Shown here: positions 23,803-36,115 of the stretch, piece after piece | How positions within the stretch are numbered: position 1 is the first letter of the stretch | Layout: each line of letters starts with the position of its first letter | NCBI GenBank assembly: GCA_039707655.1 | Contig: CM077666.1 | Location: 287,111,166 to 287,175,165 of the forward strand | DNA: 64,000 bases | Reading direction: 5' to 3' | Source: Elymus sibiricus | Taxonomy: Eukaryota > Streptophyta > Magnoliopsida > Poales > Poaceae | Position numbers and translations under genes: made by a program | The notes under the pieces: model-generated | What the model saw: the letters and a program-made list of their open reading frames with translations, nothing else | Databases searched by the model: none | What the model was told of the DNA's origin: nothing

Positions 23803-24304
23803 TGACGGTGTCCTAGACTAGGGTGTACCAACCTAGTTGGACTACAGTTCATGGGCCGAACCCACAGCCCACCACTTTCATGAGGAAGGACTCCGAAAGC
23901 CTCGTACCTTGGCGTGATCAAGATGGACTCTGCCGAAGACTTGACGTGTACTCCAAGAGTAGCATCGGCCGCCAGCGAAGGAATCCCTAGATCGATGGCC
24001 GACCATGTGTAACCCTAGGTACCCCCTGCATCTATATAAGCTAAGGGGTTTAGTCCGTAGAGGGGGGATCACAATCACAACCACCTAGCCTTAGGTTTAG
24101 AACACAATCTCACGATCTTGAGGTAGATCAAGCTTGTACTCGATACACCATCATCAATATAATCAAAGCAGGACATAGGGTTTTACATCTTCGAGAGGGC
24201 CCAAACCTGGGTAAACATCGTCTCCTTCGTCCCCTGTTACCATAGATCCGAGATCCACAGCTCGGGACCCCCTAGCCCGAGGTCTGCCGGTTTTAGTACC
24301 GACA
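23803..24304 (+). repeat. 5' LTR of element I
   Basis: 502 bp, TATA-like CTATATAAG at 24032, ends GTACCGACA. Paired with 32192-32694. Confidence 0.92.
24032..24040 (+). promoter_or_regulatory. TATA box of the I LTR
   Basis: CTATATAAG, conserved at 32423 in the 3' LTR. Confidence 0.55.
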
Positions 24305-24325
24305 TTGGTGCTTTCATTAAGAGTT
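24305..24325 (+). other. PBS-like site of element I
   Basis: TTGGTGCTTTCATTAAGAG directly after the LTR end, nearly the same as the site in the minus-strand LARD at 8755-8771. Confidence 0.65.
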
Positions 24326-24350
24326 CCGCTGTGTGATCGGAAGAGGATCA

Positions 24351-26994
24351 ATGGCTCATCTACAGATTAACTGCGACTCCGGCTACGGTGACATCTTCAT
24401 CCCCGGCCAGCTCTTTGCGTTTGGTAACATCGTTCTGCATGTCGACTCCTCAAGCCATCTTGCCCGCATCGAGAATTTTGCCCCGGACCAATCCATCATG
24501 TTCGGAAGCTTGGAATACACCGCGGATTCACGCGGCGAACTCGTCCTTTCGGGCTGGATTCCAGGCCGGATCGAGAACTCTTCGGCTACCGCCGACGAAG
24601 CCATGGAACCAACTTTGGACCCGAGCTACATATCCGCCCCCGCGGAGTGTCCAGCCTCAAGCACGGAACCAATCGCCGCTACGCCGAGCTTAGACTCAGG
24701 CGTGAGCCTTATCTCCTCACCAGGCCAAGACCTCGAGTCAAGCCCAAACACGGAGCCAGCGTCAAACTTGGATCCGATCTCCCTTATGGACAATCAGGGA
24801 TCGACCCCGGCCGATCAACACACTGAGGCCGCGTCAAGCGACCCACGTATCACACTCCAGATTAGCCTGGCATACAGCCAGGCCATGGACTCCGAGGATC
24901 TATCTCACCTTAACAAGATGTTGGACCGTATTCACTTATCAATCTCGACCTCGGTCTATGACAAGATCGGACTTAAAGCCGATGAAGGGAAATTTATAGC
25001 CCACCCACCACCCATCTTGTCGCCACGGTCGATGATTTGACCGATGTGCTGGACTACGCCTCCGAGGAGGCTGCTGACATGGATGAAGATGTCGGTGACA
25101 CACTCGAGGCGGCCACACCCTCAGCTCATACGGACAGATGGACCACTACATCTACCTACGACATTTATATGGTCGACATTCCCAGGAACCCGTCGAAACG
25201 CTGACGATGGCGGCCGAAAGGCCCCGGCGGCGACCCCAGCGGGCACAACCGGGCACTACGGATAACGGCGCCATGACCGACGATGCCGACGAACAGGGAG
25301 AGGACATTCAAGCCTCCCCGGGAAGGCAAAACAGCCCTGTGAGAATACCCGAGGATGACGACCCCGACGATCTCTTCGACGGGGCTGACAACAACTATCG
25401 ACCCGAGTCCGAGGAGGATGAGAGATTCGGGGCCGAGGACTTCATAGTCCTCGAAGATCCATATGAGCAGGAGCGGTTCAGACCGTGCCTGGTGGCCACC
25501 GCCAGGAGCATGAAAAAGAAGCAACAACAGCTGCACGCTGATAAAAATGAGCTTAACGATAAATGGTTGGAGATTCTCGCAGCCGAACAAGACCTCGAGG
25601 AACGGTGCGAAACTGCATCCAAATCTTACCCACGTCGCCGTCTGCTACTAGAATTTGACGACGAGGCAGCAGACAACGTGCCTTTGACACGAGGTCACGC
25701 CGACCAGCCTGACCGCCCCCCTAGAGGGCGTGACAGGCCTACATGGGAGCATAGGAACCCCTCAACAGCAACACGCCGTTACGGCAAGGATCCTGTCGAC
25801 TACCCCGAGCCCTGCGGCGCATGTAGAAGGCTAGAAGCAAACCGAGCACCTCCACAATCCATCTACGTGTCAAGAGGACGCACACCAGCTGGACCCAATG
25901 GCTACGAGGCCTGGTTGGACAGGCGCGGCAGGGCTCGGGAATAAGCATATGCACGGATGTCTCCCGACATCCGACACAATACGGCTCAATTTTGAGGGCC
26001 CGCGCATCCGATCTATTTTACAGACGAGGTAATGGAGCATCAGTTCCCGGATGGGTTTAAACCCATAAATATCGAACAATACGATGGGATGACCGATCCG
26101 GCTGTATGGATCGAGGATTTCCTCCTCCACATCCACATGGCTCACGGAGACATTGTCCACGCCATCAAATACTTACCGTTCAAATTCAAGGGGTCGGCGT
26201 GGCACTGGCTTAATAGCCTCCCCCCTCACTCCATCGGGAGCTGGGAAGCTCTCGAGGATGCCTTTAGGGCAAACTTTTAGGGCACTTACGTCCGACCTCC
26301 GGATGCCGACGACCTCAGCCACGTTATTCAACAACCCGACAAGTCGGCCCCAAAATTCTGGAATCGGTTCTTAACTAAAAAGAACCAAATAGTTGACTGC
26401 CCCGACGCAGAAGCAATTGTTGCCTTCTAGCATAGTATCCGGGACGAGTGGCTTGCATGACAGCTCAGGCAGGACAAGCCAAGGACAATGGTGGCCCTTA
26501 CTTCCCTCATGACCTGTTTTTGCGTGGGAGAGGATAGTTGGCTGGCTCACAAGTCCCACAACGGCGAGGCCGGCACCTCGAAAACGCACGATGGCAATGG
26601 CAAACCCAGGCGCAGCAGGAATAAACACCGGCACAAGAACGGCAGCAGTGATGCCGAGGATATCGCAGTCAATGTAGGGTTTAGCGGCCCTAGGGCCGGG
26701 CAGAAAAAGAAGCCCTTTAAAGGGAATAAAGACGGCCCTAGCTAGCTCGATAAAATCCCTGACAGGTCTTGCCAAATACATGGGACCTCGGATAAACCCG
26801 CTAACCACACCAACTGGAACTGCTGGGTCTTCAAGCAAGCCAGAAAGGTTGCGGCAAACATGTAAGGCAAGAGCCAGCCCCGCAGCGAGGACGAAGACGA
26901 ACCTCGGCGGCCTAATAATGGAGGCCAAAAACAGTTCCCTCCTGAGGTAAAATATGTAAACATGATTTACGTCACCCACATCCCTCGCAAGTAG
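24351..26994 (+). pseudogene. gag: gag of element I
   Basis: ATG 24351 (MAHLQINCDSGYGDIFIPGQ) opens a frame to 25040. A shift leads to 25138-25944 (acidic, then Lys/Gln-rich), with a stop at 25942. The capsid core lies at 26032-26480: FPDGFKPINIEQYDGMTDP, GSAWHWLNSLPPHSI, then TAG at 26278 and further stops at 26428 and 26458. A knuckle-like segment with C-x-I-H-G and W-N-C-W follows near 26770. The upstream ATG-like start at 24333 is not ATG. Role: particle protein of a Tat-like element. At least seven lesions. Confidence 0.8.
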
Positions 26995-27033
26995 AGGAAG
27001 CGAGCACTTCGGGATATCTATGCCATAGAGCTG

Positions 27034-27658
27034 GTGGCCCCGAAGTACAACCCGTGGTCGGCTTACCCGATCACTTTCGACAAACACGACCACCCGACCA
27101 GTATCCGTCCTGGAGAGTCTGTGGCTTTGGTCCTGGACCCCATTGTTGATGGGTTCCACCTAACACGCGTCCTTATGGACGGAGGAAGCAGACTCAACCT
27201 TATTTATGCTGATACAATCGGAAAAATGGGCGTCGATCCATCAAGAATCAAGCCTAGCACCACTACTTTTAAGGGTGTCATACCCATGTTGAAGCACGCT
27301 GCACGGAAACAATCACGTTGGAGGTCGTCTTCGAATCTCCCAAAAACTTCCGAAGTGAAGACTTGATCTTCGACATTGTCCCCTTCCGCAGTGGCTACCA
27401 CGCACTGCTCGGATGAATTGCATTCGCCCATTTCAACGCGGTCCCGCACTACGCACATCTGAAGCTAAAGATGCCAGGACCAAATGGTGTTATCATAGTA
27501 AATGGCAACACCGAACATTCCCTCCGAACAGAGGAATAGACCACGGCTTTCGTAGATGAAGTTCAGGCATCTGAGGAGGCAGCTCGCACTCCATCCGGGA
27601 AGGGCACACTCCGCTCTTTAAAGTGCAGCAAGGGTACCCCTTCCGCCCTTGGATAGGC
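27034..27658 (+). pseudogene. Protease of element I, pol otherwise deleted
   Basis: The frame reads MAPKYNPWSAYPITFDKHDH, then RVLMDGGSRLNLIYADTIG (D-G-G active site near 27178). A shift near 27280 moves the continuation to DLIFDIVPFRSGYHALLG, then LKMPGPNGVI and a tail to TAG 27654. The order is the same as in element O. No RT motif follows: after about 27660 there is only non-coding sequence, so pol was lost and I depended on a partner for movement. Confidence 0.8.
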
Positions 27659-28989
27659 AAACGTTGAGCCCAAATAGGGTTACCCACTCCCCGCTCTCCT
27701 TCATCTGATCGAGGATTATGTACCTAGAGCACATAACTTCATACTTAAAATTCCATGGGAGACCGAGGAGCATAAAAATATTGGGCGCGCCATTTGGCTC
27801 AACCAGGAGACGCCCACCCGTGGACCTGTGCACCTACAGGGTACTGTCAAAGGACCGACGGGAGTAGCAGGACTCCATGGTCTAAACCATTGTGCGACAG
27901 ATGCAACCTACTCAAAGCCCCCCCCCTCTTCAAATGCATAAAGCATAGTATAGGCGGAGGCACGGGTCGCACACAGGAGCCTCGCCATAGACGAGGACAA
28001 GCTGGTAATCAACACGGAGGCGCAGACGTGCGGCCGGGAAGGATCCAGGGTTGTAAACCCAATGATAACCAACCTGTTTGAATACCTCCCCCATTTTTTT
28101 TCTCTCTTATATAAATGTATCTCTCGAAGCTTCTTTGATAAAGCTCGGCATGTACAGTTTGACCATATGAAATAAAGGAAAAGCAGGCCTTTTGCGGTCA
28201 CCACACACATATCTGTGTCTCCTTTTTCTTTCTCCCTTGCCTCTAAGCCAAAGACACCTCTCGTGATACATAACGCTTTTTCGAACCCGGCTTTCAACCG
28301 GGGGCTAAAATTCAAAAATCCCACACGTGACTCAAAAGTCCAAACTGTGTGTTTGGCGTCTCGGACGTTGCATTATATGAATCAGTTTCGAACCAAGATT
28401 TTGGTCGATAGTTGGGTTGCCCAGCTCCTGTGCTTACCTCTTATGTTCCCACTCTGTTCGGCTAAGTGTGTAAAGGGAGAACCACTGCGATTGCGCTTCC
28501 ATCTCGGATGGTAAAACGCCTTAGTGGAGAAAGCCGAAAACTGACTGTCTTGGTATGCGTAAGCTGGTCGGTACACCGATGACTATGTTAAACTATGGAT
28601 CGATGGAGGTCACCCGTGTTAAACGAAGGGCTCCTCCAAAAATGAGCTGAAGTGGATAACGGTTTAAACCTCGGCTAAAGCTGAACACTTCAAAACCCGA
28701 GGGCTAGTCAGTAGCTCCCACAGTCAAGCTCCTAGGACTATGTGAGAGTTATAAAACCAATATGGTCTGATTGCCTAGTTTCTACACGCATAAACCGCCT
28801 TCGGGAACCGAGACGCCGGCTAAGGGTTATAAGTGCAAAGGAAACACCCGTTGTATCCTGTACAAGGGGGCTGAAGCCGACGACCGGTCACTTTCAGTTT
28901 CAAATAAAAACTTATACAAGCACAAGTCGGAACATAAAGCCGAATTCATTTCAAATAAAAACTTGTCTTGATTACATCATATAAACTTT
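27659..28989. other. Element I spacer, non-coding
   Basis: Short, unconserved frames only. Part of it (about 28330-28570) is the reverse complement of LARD sequence near 6240-6480, including CGAACAAAGCGGAACGTAGG-like and GGTTCTCCC words. This shows that I and the LARD share an internal spacer. Confidence 0.6.
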
Positions 28990-31492
28990 GGCATCCCAAA
29001 GTATAAAACTAAAAATACATGGTGTCTTTGCTGCAGCGGGGCTCTATGATACGAGCACCCTCCATCACCTCGGCCATGAACTGCTCCAGAGTCCAGTCCT
29101 TCCCTTCAGGCGGCCCCGAAGCCATGGCCATCACGTTAATGCGAGGATAATGCATCTTCATGCAGGCATAGGCCCGCTGGACACCCTCCAAGCATGCGGA
29201 CCGCTTCCAGCGCAGGACTTGTGGGCCGGCATCTTGAAGCCGAGCCACTAGGCCGAAGAAGCTAGTCGGCAGTGGCTCCGCAGGCCACAGACGGATGCAG
29301 AGGTCCTCCATCGTTGGCCTCGCCATGCGATAGACTTCCATCAACTGCTTTATCTGATCGTTGAGCAGTGGCGGCTGCGATGGCGCTTGGAATTGGTGCC
29401 AGAACGTCCTCTCTGTGGCATAGCCCTCCTATGCGCCGAAGTGATGGCTGGCATCGGACGCACTCCTTGGCAGATCCGCGAAGGCTTCTGCGAATCGCCA
29501 GAGTTGGTTTAGCTCGGCGAACCTCTTGCGGCCAAAAACACAATGAAGTAAGTACGACTTACCAGCAGCGATTTGCCTCACTTGCTGGAGCACCTCACGG
29601 TTGGCTCGGGCCTAGCTCTGGACTTTGGCCTGCGCTGCCTTGAGCGTTTCGAGCTCGGCGGCCGCCTTCTTCTTGTCCTCCTGAAGGGCGTCAAGTTCGA
29701 CATACACCCCCTTCATGGTGTCCTCGACTTCAAGGACCCGAGCCTGATCCTAGTCGCAAGCTACCTTCTCTTCGGCCAGCTCCTTGCTGGCCTTCGCTGC
29801 CACAGCCTTCTGCTGCTCGGCCTCTCGCCGAGCTTCTTGAAGCTCGGCCCTAAGAGCCTCAAGCTCCGAAGTCGCAGTTGTTATCACACCAGCTCGGCAT
29901 TAACACAAGATGCATCCAATACGAAAAATGTAACACTCACATGTCAGATTTTCGTTTACCTTGCGCCCGTTCGTTCTGTTGTTGCATCAGATCGAGGTCC
30001 TTCTCGGACCACTTTAGCTTCCGGTCCATCTCCGCTAACTCCATGGAGTTAGCATTCGGAGCCGAAGTTGAGGCCTGCGCACAAACCAAAACGTTAGTTG
30101 GGAACCGATTTCGATCCCCTGTTTGGTTATTTTATGCCCAACCAGATTCTCGGGGGCTATCGTCTTTTCACTTTTATTCATACAACCAAGTTCGACCCTC
30201 GAGTCCTTTCTTTGAAACCGACTCAAGGCTCGGGGGCTACTACTTGCTACGCGTTCCCGTGTACTTTCGGCAGTTTTAGTCTTCGGACTGTGTTGTGTCC
30301 GAAGAGGGCTACCGGATGGAACTAGTGTCAAACTAATGTGTAAATAGAACGAGGAAACAAGAAGAGGTGTTTCAAACATACCTCGAAGCCTCTAAGGAGG
30401 CCCTCGAAGACCTCATGCATTCCGGCCTCTACAGACCGGAAGCTGCCCAACGCCGTGCCGATAAGGGCACGGTGCTCCTCCACGATAGAGGAGCCCGCCA
30501 GAGCCACCTCCATCTCCTCGGGCCACCCCATGAAGACCTGCCCCAGGGCAGGAGGGGCAAGAGGACCCATCTCAGGTCCGCTCGTCTTGGCAACGGAGGC
30601 AGAGGCTTCGAACTGCCGCGGCGGTGTTGGAGCTGCCCGGAGGGAAGGGTCAGGTTGGCCGAGCTCCTCCTCCTTGTCCTCGACGGCCGAGGTCTGGACC
30701 TCGGCCGAAGGAATCTTGATGCCCACCCCCATATCGATGGCGGTCGGGATCGAGCGGGATGTCGCCTCCCCCAGTCCTTTGGGGGCCGCGGAAGGCACGA
30801 TGTGCTCGTCCGACCCGCTTTCCGCCATAAATTGCGGAGGGAGCCCGTCGACCTCGGCCACGTCGCCAATGTGGACACGTTGTGGGCTAAACAAGGGATT
30901 AATTAGACATTGTGCATCAAAATGTGTTTTCATAAAGAAATCAAGGAGGTTCTATATAGGATACCTCCGGGGGGTCGGCCTCGTCCTGTGCGGTTGCGTG
31001 AGGACGTCCTCCGATGTGTCAAAGAGGGTGACATGGGCGGTCCCGGCCCGCTGGCCGACTGGTGCGGCCGAGCCCTTGCATAGTTTCCTGCGGCCCCGAG
31101 GAGGCTCTTCCTCCTCAACATCCCCGGACGTCGCCCTCTACCTTTTCGGGGAAGGCACCCCATCCTCTTCGACGTCTTCGGACGTCGCCCTCTTCCTCTT
31201 CGGGGAGGGCACTTCCTCCAACCCCTCCATGTCCTCACCCTCGTGGGTGGCGAATACATGGGTGTCCTCGGACCTTGCGTCCTAGGTATTGCGGATGCGG
31301 AAGCCGCCCCTCCCCTAGTTGGGGAACGAAGACGACCCTCTCCCCTAGTTGGGGAGTGGGCACCCTCTGGTTCGGCTCCGGGGGCCAGCAGACGGTGTCG
31401 GTGGGGATGTACCCCGTGTCCTGTAGCTCCTGGATCACTCCCTCCGTGATGAGGGAGCTGGCCCAGTGTCCGTTCAGTGTTGCGTCCGCCAT
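28990..31492 (-). pseudogene. Antisense ORF (aORF) with Transposase_28-like N-terminus
   Basis: The minus strand starts at ATG 31492 with MADATLNGHWASSLITEG, ...GYIPTDTVCW and GERVVF, the wording of the plant 'putative gypsy type transposon' family (PF04195). After about 70 codons it jumps to PSPKRKRATSEDVEE repeats (31220-31080), so most of the conserved domain is deleted. A following exon-like frame runs to 30328. Coiled-coil segments rich in E/A/L/K/R lie at 30060-29890 and 29870-29550. The last block, 29523-29009, contains CIRLWPAEPLP and ends KDTMYF. Antisense extra ORFs next to the 3' LTR are known in Tat elements (gene 23 of maize Grande). Function unknown. Stops and the deletion make it a pseudogene. 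Confidence 0.7.
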
Positions 31493-32180
31493 CGCTGGGG
31501 GTGGAAGCTTTGAGCGCGCTGAAGGGGATGAGTGGGTTTGGGATTGCATCTGGGCGCGGGAGCTCAGGAGGCAATGTGCAAGGAAGGGGGAAAGGGAGCG
31601 TGCATAGCTGCAGTTGCCTCCCTTTTGCTCTTATAGGCATGTGAAAGGCCAAGAGTCCCCCTCTAGCTGTGCCGAAAAAATCACCATGAACCCCCAAAAA
31701 ATGCCATTACGCGCATGGGGTGAAACAAAATCTTAATGATATCCCCCAAAATACGGGTACGATCTCTGCTTTGATGAGACGTGCCAATGAGAAAACTGCC
31801 TCGGGCCACGATTCGAGTAACAGTAATTGCCCCGCCCACGCTTGAGTGGTGACGCTTCATAAAAAGTTGTCAGGCTAGGTAGTATTATTCATGCCTACCC
31901 AGTTGGCCTTCGAGGCTAAGTTATCTCGTGTCTTCGGATACAATTAAAACCATGGTTGGAGGGTGGATTCCTTCGAGAACAGATTCGGTGGGAGCTTGCG
32001 AAGAACAAAAAAGATCCCAAATTTTGGAAGAACTAATCTGAGGGGAGATCTCATCTGTCAAACCGAAGTCTCCAAAGCCGAATACAAAATACCAAGGGGT
32101 ACTCGTCTATCAAGCCGAAGACTCCAAGGCCGAAGTCATATGTCCGAAGTATATCGTCATCCTCAGTGTAGAAGACCAGT

Positions 32181-32191
32181 TCGGGGGCTAC
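32181..32191 (+). other. Polypurine tract of element I
   Basis: TCGGGGGCTAC immediately before the 3' LTR. Confidence 0.75.
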
Positions 32192-32694
32192 TGACAGTGT
32201 CCTGGACTAGGGGGTACCAACCTAGTTGGCCTACAGTCCATGGGTCGAACCCACGGCCCACCACTTTCATGAGGAAGGACTCTGACAGCCTCGCACCTTG
32301 GCATGATCGAGATGGACTCTGTCGAAGACTTGACGTGTGTACTCCAAGAGTAGCATCGGCCGCAGGTGAAGGAATCCCTAGATGGATGACCGACCATGTG
32401 TAACCCTAGGTACCCCCTGCATCTATATAAGCTGAGGGGTTTAGTCCGTAGAGGGGGATCACAATCACAACCACCTAGCCTTAGGGTTAGAACACAATTT
32501 CGCGATCTCGAGGTAGATCAAGCTTGTACTCGATACACCATCATCAATATATTCAAAGCAGGACGTAGGGTTTTACCTCTTCGAGAGGGCCCGAACCTAG
32601 GTAAACATCGTCTCCTTCGTCCCCTGTTACCATAGATCCAAGATCCACAGCTCGGGACCCCCTACCCCAAGGTCTGCCGGTTTTAGTACCGACA
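32192..32694 (+). repeat. 3' LTR of element I
   Basis: 503 bp beginning TGACAGTGTCCTGG and ending GTACCGACA, followed by the target copy CCCGG. Confidence 0.92.
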
Positions 32695-32835
32695 CCCGGT
32701 GTTCCCAGGGAAGTAATTGAGCACCACCTTGCCGTCTGTCCCCATGCAAAGCCCATCAAGCAGAAGGTTAGAAAGGAATCCTTGGAGCGGCAAGAGTTTA
32801 TTGCCCAAGAGATACAGAAGTTAGAAGCAGCAGGT
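32695..32835 (+). pseudogene. Element O pol segment between protease and RT
   Basis: Counting from the target copy, the frame reads VPREVIEHHLAVCPHAKPIK, the usual block just before RT in Tat pol. It is continuous with 23802 on the left and with 33755 on the right once inserts and one duplication copy each are removed. It ends at CAGGT, the duplication of the solo LTR. Confidence 0.85.
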
Positions 32836-33749
32836 TGTCGGTGTACTAAAACATGGGTGCCTTCATACCCTAACTAGTGCACAGGCAGTTGCAGCCTTGC
32901 CGATGGCAGGGCTTGCCGGAGGGCAACTGTGTCCAAGACTCAAGACTTGGTAAACAAGACCATGAAGAAGACCTCCAGGTAGGTCATCGAGAAGTACTAT
33001 TCTAGTACCGAAGATCAAGATTACCCTTGCCGGCAAGCATAGTACCGGCAAGGTGAAGACCAAGACTCTGGTTGCCGGCAAGGGAAGGCCCGGCAAGCTC
33101 CGTGCCAGCAGGCTCGTTCTATCTTACTACCGCTCCACCTCATCATCGGCTAGATAAGCACGTATGATAGGTGTGGAGCGGGCAGGCAGTCAAACATAGC
33201 TGGCCAAGGCATGTGTCAGCATGCCACACAAGGGCTAACTTTAATGACACCCGTCCCTGGGACGTGTCGAGATAACAGGAGGGCGGCTGGACCAGTAATA
33301 CAGATCTTTTGCCCAAAGCTTCACCTCCCTGACGTAGCACCTAACGGTGCATTTAAGCGCTTGTCCTACCCCTTTAGGAGATAGACTTGGTGACGGTGCA
33401 GTCACTGTTCATACCCTGTAATAACCGTATTAGCCACTGTGGTAACCCCTTGGCCTATAAAAGGAGGCCCACGGCTATAGTTAGAACGGTCGACACCTAG
33501 TTCAATTACGCGTTGTAGCTGCACTTCCCGCGCACCTGGCTGGCAAGCTGCGCTCCTTGTAAACTTGAGCTCATCTACGATCAAACCACCAAAGCAGGAG
33601 TAGAGTTTTACGCTCATAGCGTCCCGAACCTGGATAAACCACAGTGTGTTCTTGCATCTATCAGCTCTGCTCTTTGTAGCACGCCGATCCCCATAGCCGA
33701 ATCGCAAAGGGGCTCTCTCGGTCCCATAGATCATCACTTTTCCACGACA
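32836..33749 (+). mobile_element. Solo LTR of the same family as element O
   Basis: 914 bp from TGTCGGTGTACT to CACGACA, flanked by perfect CAGGT duplications (32831-32835, 33750-33754). Similar along its length to the O LTR, with the TATA box at 33455. Neither PBS nor interior is present, so it arose by LTR-LTR recombination after insertion. Confidence 0.93.
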
Positions 33750-33754
33750 CAGGT

Positions 33755-36115
33755 CTAGTTAGAGGAGTGCTACACCCAACCTATTTAGCTAAACCAGTGG
33801 TCGTCCGGAAAGCAAATGGGAAATAGAGGCTTTGTATTGACTTTGCTAATCTTGATAAAGCTTGTCCAAAAGACCCTTTTCCTTTGCCGCGGATTGATCA
33901 AATTTTGGACTCTACTGCCGGCTGTGATTTACTCTCTTTTCTTGATGCCTACTCTGGTTATCATCAGATTTTTATGGCCAAGGAAGATGAGGAGAAAACA
34001 ACATTCATCACTCCATGTGGCATGTATTGCTTCATACGTGTGCCTTTTGGATTGAAGAGTGCTGGAGCAACATTTGCTAGGGCGGTCCAAATTGGTTTTG
34101 AGACCCAATTGCACACAAATGTGGAAGCTTACATGGATGATATTGTGGTCAAAACCAAGGACAAATCAACACTCATTCAGGATCTGGAGGAAACATTTGC
34201 CAGTTTGTGCAAGATCAACTTGAAGCTCAATCCCGAGAAGTGTGTGTTTGGTGTTCCATCCGACAAGCTTCTCGGGTTCTTTCTATCTTAGAGAAGAATT
34301 GAAGCCAATCCCGACAAGATCAAAGCAATTGAGCAAATTGAAGCACCGAAGCGCGTCAAGGACGTCAGGCGTCTTGCCGATTGCGTTGCCGCACTAAGCA
34401 GGTTCATCTCCAAGTCAGCAGAGCGCGCCTTGCTATTTTTCAAAATCTTGAAAAAGGCAGGTCCAATGAAATGGACTCCGGAAGCGGAGGCCGCGCTCCA
34501 AGATTTGAAGGGGTACCTGTCCTCTCCGCCAGTCCTAGTTGTGATTAAACCACAAGCGTCGTTGCTGCTATACTTGGCGGCAACTAATCAAATGGTCAGT
34601 GTTGCACTAGTGGCTGAGAGAGAAGCTGATGACTTAGAGGCAGCAACCGCAGAGCCACAGGCCGACAAGCCGGAATCTTCTCCAGCAAGGTTAGGTGCTG
34701 ACAAGTCTAAAATTGTGCAAACAAATGAGCCAGATCAACAAGTTATGCAGAAGAAAAAGATGGTGCGGCGCCCAGTTTACTTTGTCAGCTCTCTTCTGCA
34801 GGGGGCTAGATCAAGGTATTCTGGTGTGCAAAACTTGCTATTTGGTCTTCTTATGGCCTCAAGGAAGCTACACCACTACTTTCAAGCACATCAGAACACC
34901 GTCGTCACTCGTTTTCCTCTGCAACATATTCTGAGAAATCCAGAAGCCACTGGCAGGATTGTGGAGTGGGCGTTGGAGCTGTCAAGCTTTGATTTGAAGT
35001 TTGAAAGCACATCAACAATTCAGAGCAGAGTTTTTTGGAATTCATTGCAGAATGGACACCAACGCCGGATGAGGAAGTACAAGAGACCTCTCTCCCCGGC
35101 AAGGAAATTGTTGACGATTGGATCATGTACTTTGACGGTGATTTCACGCTGAAAGGCACCGGTGCCGGCGTGCTGCTTGTCGCACCCACCAGAGAGCATC
35201 TCAAGTACGTGGTTCAAATGCACTTTCCCAGGGAGCAGGCCACCAACAACACTGCCGAGTACGAAGGATTGCTTGCCGGTCTGTGCATTGCAATCGACCT
35301 TGGTATCAGGAAGTTGATCATCAGAGATGACTCGCATCTTGTGGTGAAACAGATTAACAAAGATTATTAGAGCCCGTTGATGGAAGCATACGTCGATGAA
35401 GTGAGGAAGCTAGAATAGCACTTTCATGGTCTGCAAATGGAGCACATCCCCCGTGCCCAAAATGAGATTGCTGACGACCTGTCAAAGCTTGCCGCTAAAA
35501 GATCTCATGTGGAACCAGGAAATTTTGTGCTACAACTAACTTAGCCATCTGTTACACCATCAAGGCCATCCAGGAAGAGAAATCTAAATACTAGTGGGTA
35601 CTTTCCGGCAAAGCTGCCCGTAGCTGCCAAGAAAAGTAACTCCACCGACAAGACACTTTTTGCCGGTGAGCAACAGCCTCCGGCAAGCCAAGTTCTTGCC
35701 ATCGAAGCAAGCACTCCTGCAGAGGAAGAAATGCCTTTAGTCCTTGTCATCGAGCCGCAAGCTCTGGCATGGGCACAGCTTATCGTCCAGTACCTCCAAA
35801 TAAGAGAACTTCTGGAAGAGGAAGAAGAAGCTGAAAGAGTAGCCCGTCAATCAAGTATGTACCAATTTGTTGACAACACGTTGTACAGAAAGAGACCAAA
35901 TGAGGTGAAATTGAAGTGCATTTGCCGGGAAGATGGACAAAAGTTGTTGGCAGAGATAGATGAAGGGATGTGTGGCTCTCATATTGGGTCACGCGCACTC
36001 CTCGGCAAGGCATTCCGGCAAGGTTTCTACTGGCCGACAGCCCTTCAAGATGCCTTGGCGGTGGTGACCAGATGCGAAGCATGTCAGTTCCACGCCAAGG
36101 ACATACACCAGCCAG
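33755..36115 (+). pseudogene. pol: Element O pol: RT, two RNase H domains, integrase N-terminus
   Basis: RT landmarks are DPFPLPRIDQ, FLDAYSGYHQI (33940), VPFGLKSAGATFARA, and YMDDIVV (34129). TAG at 34289 stops the frame in what should be a serine-glutamine context. The first RNase H lies at 34430-35030 (RPVYFVSSLLQGARSRYSG). A one-base shift near 35030 precedes the archaeal-type RNase H (YFDGDFTLKGTGAGVLL, NNTAEYEGLLAGL, 35085-35510), which has TAGs at 35368 and 35416. The integrase zinc finger with H...H and C-E-A-C lies at 35960-36100. Paired RNase H domains are a Tat hallmark. The CACTA1 insertion after the zinc finger cuts the gene. Confidence 0.9.

Larger units (their letters stand above)
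23803..32694 (+). mobile_element. Non-autonomous Tat-like gypsy element I with antisense ORF
   Basis: 8892 bp with LTRs 23803-24304 and 32192-32694 (TGACGGTGTCC to CCGACA). Flanks CTCGG (23798-23802) and CCCGG (32695-32699) are a 5-bp target duplication with one change. It keeps gag and protease pseudogenes, lacks RT and integrase, and has a multi-exon antisense gene upstream of the 3' LTR. By hand the LTRs differ at about 25-30 of 502 sites. The element sits in the pol gene of O. Confidence 0.9.

Noticed and set aside
26371..27159. 262-codon minus-strand ORF in element I
   Set aside because: Lies opposite the gag and protease pseudogenes whose motifs are clear on the plus strand.
30455..31697. 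Large plus ORF 30455-31285 and minus ORF 30930-31697
   Set aside because: The aORF on the minus strand in other frames carries the family wording (start at 31492); these frames do not.
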